The translations under genes were made by a program, and so were the position numbers. From the NCBI GenBank assembly GCA_902781095.1, contig CACZHW010000003.1:95561-159560 (forward strand): 64,000 nucleotides of DNA. The letters run 5' to 3'. Below, in pieces: positions 63,900 to 64,000 of the stretch (position 1 is its first letter; the number at the start of each line of letters is the position of its first letter). Source of the DNA: an uncultured Eubacteriales bacterium (GTDB lineage: Bacteria > Bacillota > Clostridia > Christensenellales > Aristaeellaceae). The notes beneath the pieces are model-generated. The model was not told the DNA's origin. It worked only from the letters and a program-made list of their open reading frames with translations, and did not search any database.

Positions 63900-64000
63900 T
63901 TACGGATTGTCCGCAGAGACGGCCTGGGCCGCAGTGCGCCCGGAAACGAAGATTTCCACGATTGCGTTGCCGCCGAGGCGGTTGCCGCCGTGAATGCCGC
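63900..64000 (-). CDS. FAD-dependent fumarate-reductase-like flavoprotein, C-terminal fragment
   Basis: The last 33 residues of a protein that continues past the right edge: 'GIHGGNRLGGNAIVEIFVSG' then 'RTAAQAVSADNP' and stop. The G-x-H-G-x-N-R-L-G-G-N block is the FAD-contacting C-terminal signature of succinate dehydrogenase/fumarate reductase/flavocytochrome c and related urocanate or acrylate reductases. It is convergent with the FMN-riboswitch operon. Whether it carries an FMN-binding (flavinylated) domain is outside the window. Confidence 0.85.
   Translation of the reverse strand, partial: GIHGGNRLGGNAIVEIFVSGRTAAQAVSADNP

Overview
The window comes from a high-GC, low-redundancy bacterial chromosome that reads as a Gram-positive Firmicute of the class Clostridia. 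The reasons are two T-box leaders (Cys, Phe), an FMN riboswitch, a Bacillus-type PurR, the linkage purR-pth-mfd, pyruvate:ferredoxin oxidoreductase, GerMN-domain proteins, an archaeal-type Asp-tRNA synthetase and a surface protein with a sortase-like tail. No LPS or outer-membrane genes, phage, insertion sequences or CRISPR arrays were seen. Promoters are close to the sigma-70/sigma-A consensus with 16-17 bp spacers. A narrower taxon (something near Christensenellales) is only a guess.

Layout. 1-7634: yebC (cut by the edge), dCMP deaminase, murC (minus), purR, pth, mfd. 7687-13938: nifJ with a consensus promoter, then rpsB-tsf-pyrH. 13997-19481: cysS and pheS-pheT, each behind its own T-box. 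19552-22085: a glutamine-amidotransferase-fold hydrolase facing a D-Ala-D-Ala carboxypeptidase. 22086-26758: response regulator, sensor kinase and two GerMN proteins, followed by holA. 27843-37069: tsaE, tsaB, rimI, an alpha/beta hydrolase, a membrane-anchored MurF-type ligase, a Ddl-type ligase, a membrane protein, lepA and hemW. 37094-43744: a surface-polysaccharide-like run (two GT2 enzymes, two large polytopic proteins) with a corrinoid adenosyltransferase inside it. 43786-45671: a small anchored protein and a divergent RmuC-like protein. 45737-49749: a three-gene Fe3+/spermidine-class ABC importer. 49762-50489: a TSCPD protein and two tRNAs. 50585-53190: an MBOAT acyltransferase plus SGNH partner. 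53198-59181: AspRS, a CnaB-type surface protein, HAD phosphatase, phosphohexomutase, DUF1294 protein.

The most unusual locus is 59229-63885. A complete FMN riboswitch with a terminator expression platform controls two CUT1-type ABC permeases, a UgpB-like binding protein and a cytoplasmic nucleotide pyrophosphatase/phosphodiesterase with a full set of catalytic residues. None of these belongs to the flavin synthesis genes or named riboflavin transporters that FMN riboswitches usually control. The simplest reading is an uptake and salvage pathway for flavin nucleotides (FMN/FAD) or related phosphodiesters: import by an importer with a shared ATPase, then cleavage of FAD to FMN and AMP in the cytoplasm. 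The convergent neighbour at the right edge is the C-terminus of a fumarate-reductase-like flavoprotein.

Other points of note are a glycosyltransferase with a MarR-like DNA-binding C-terminus, an MtrAB-LpqB-like arrangement of kinase and GerMN lipoprotein, a membrane-embedded Mur ligase cluster, a tRNA-Ile(UAU), and two genes whose likely starts are not ATG, GTG or TTG.
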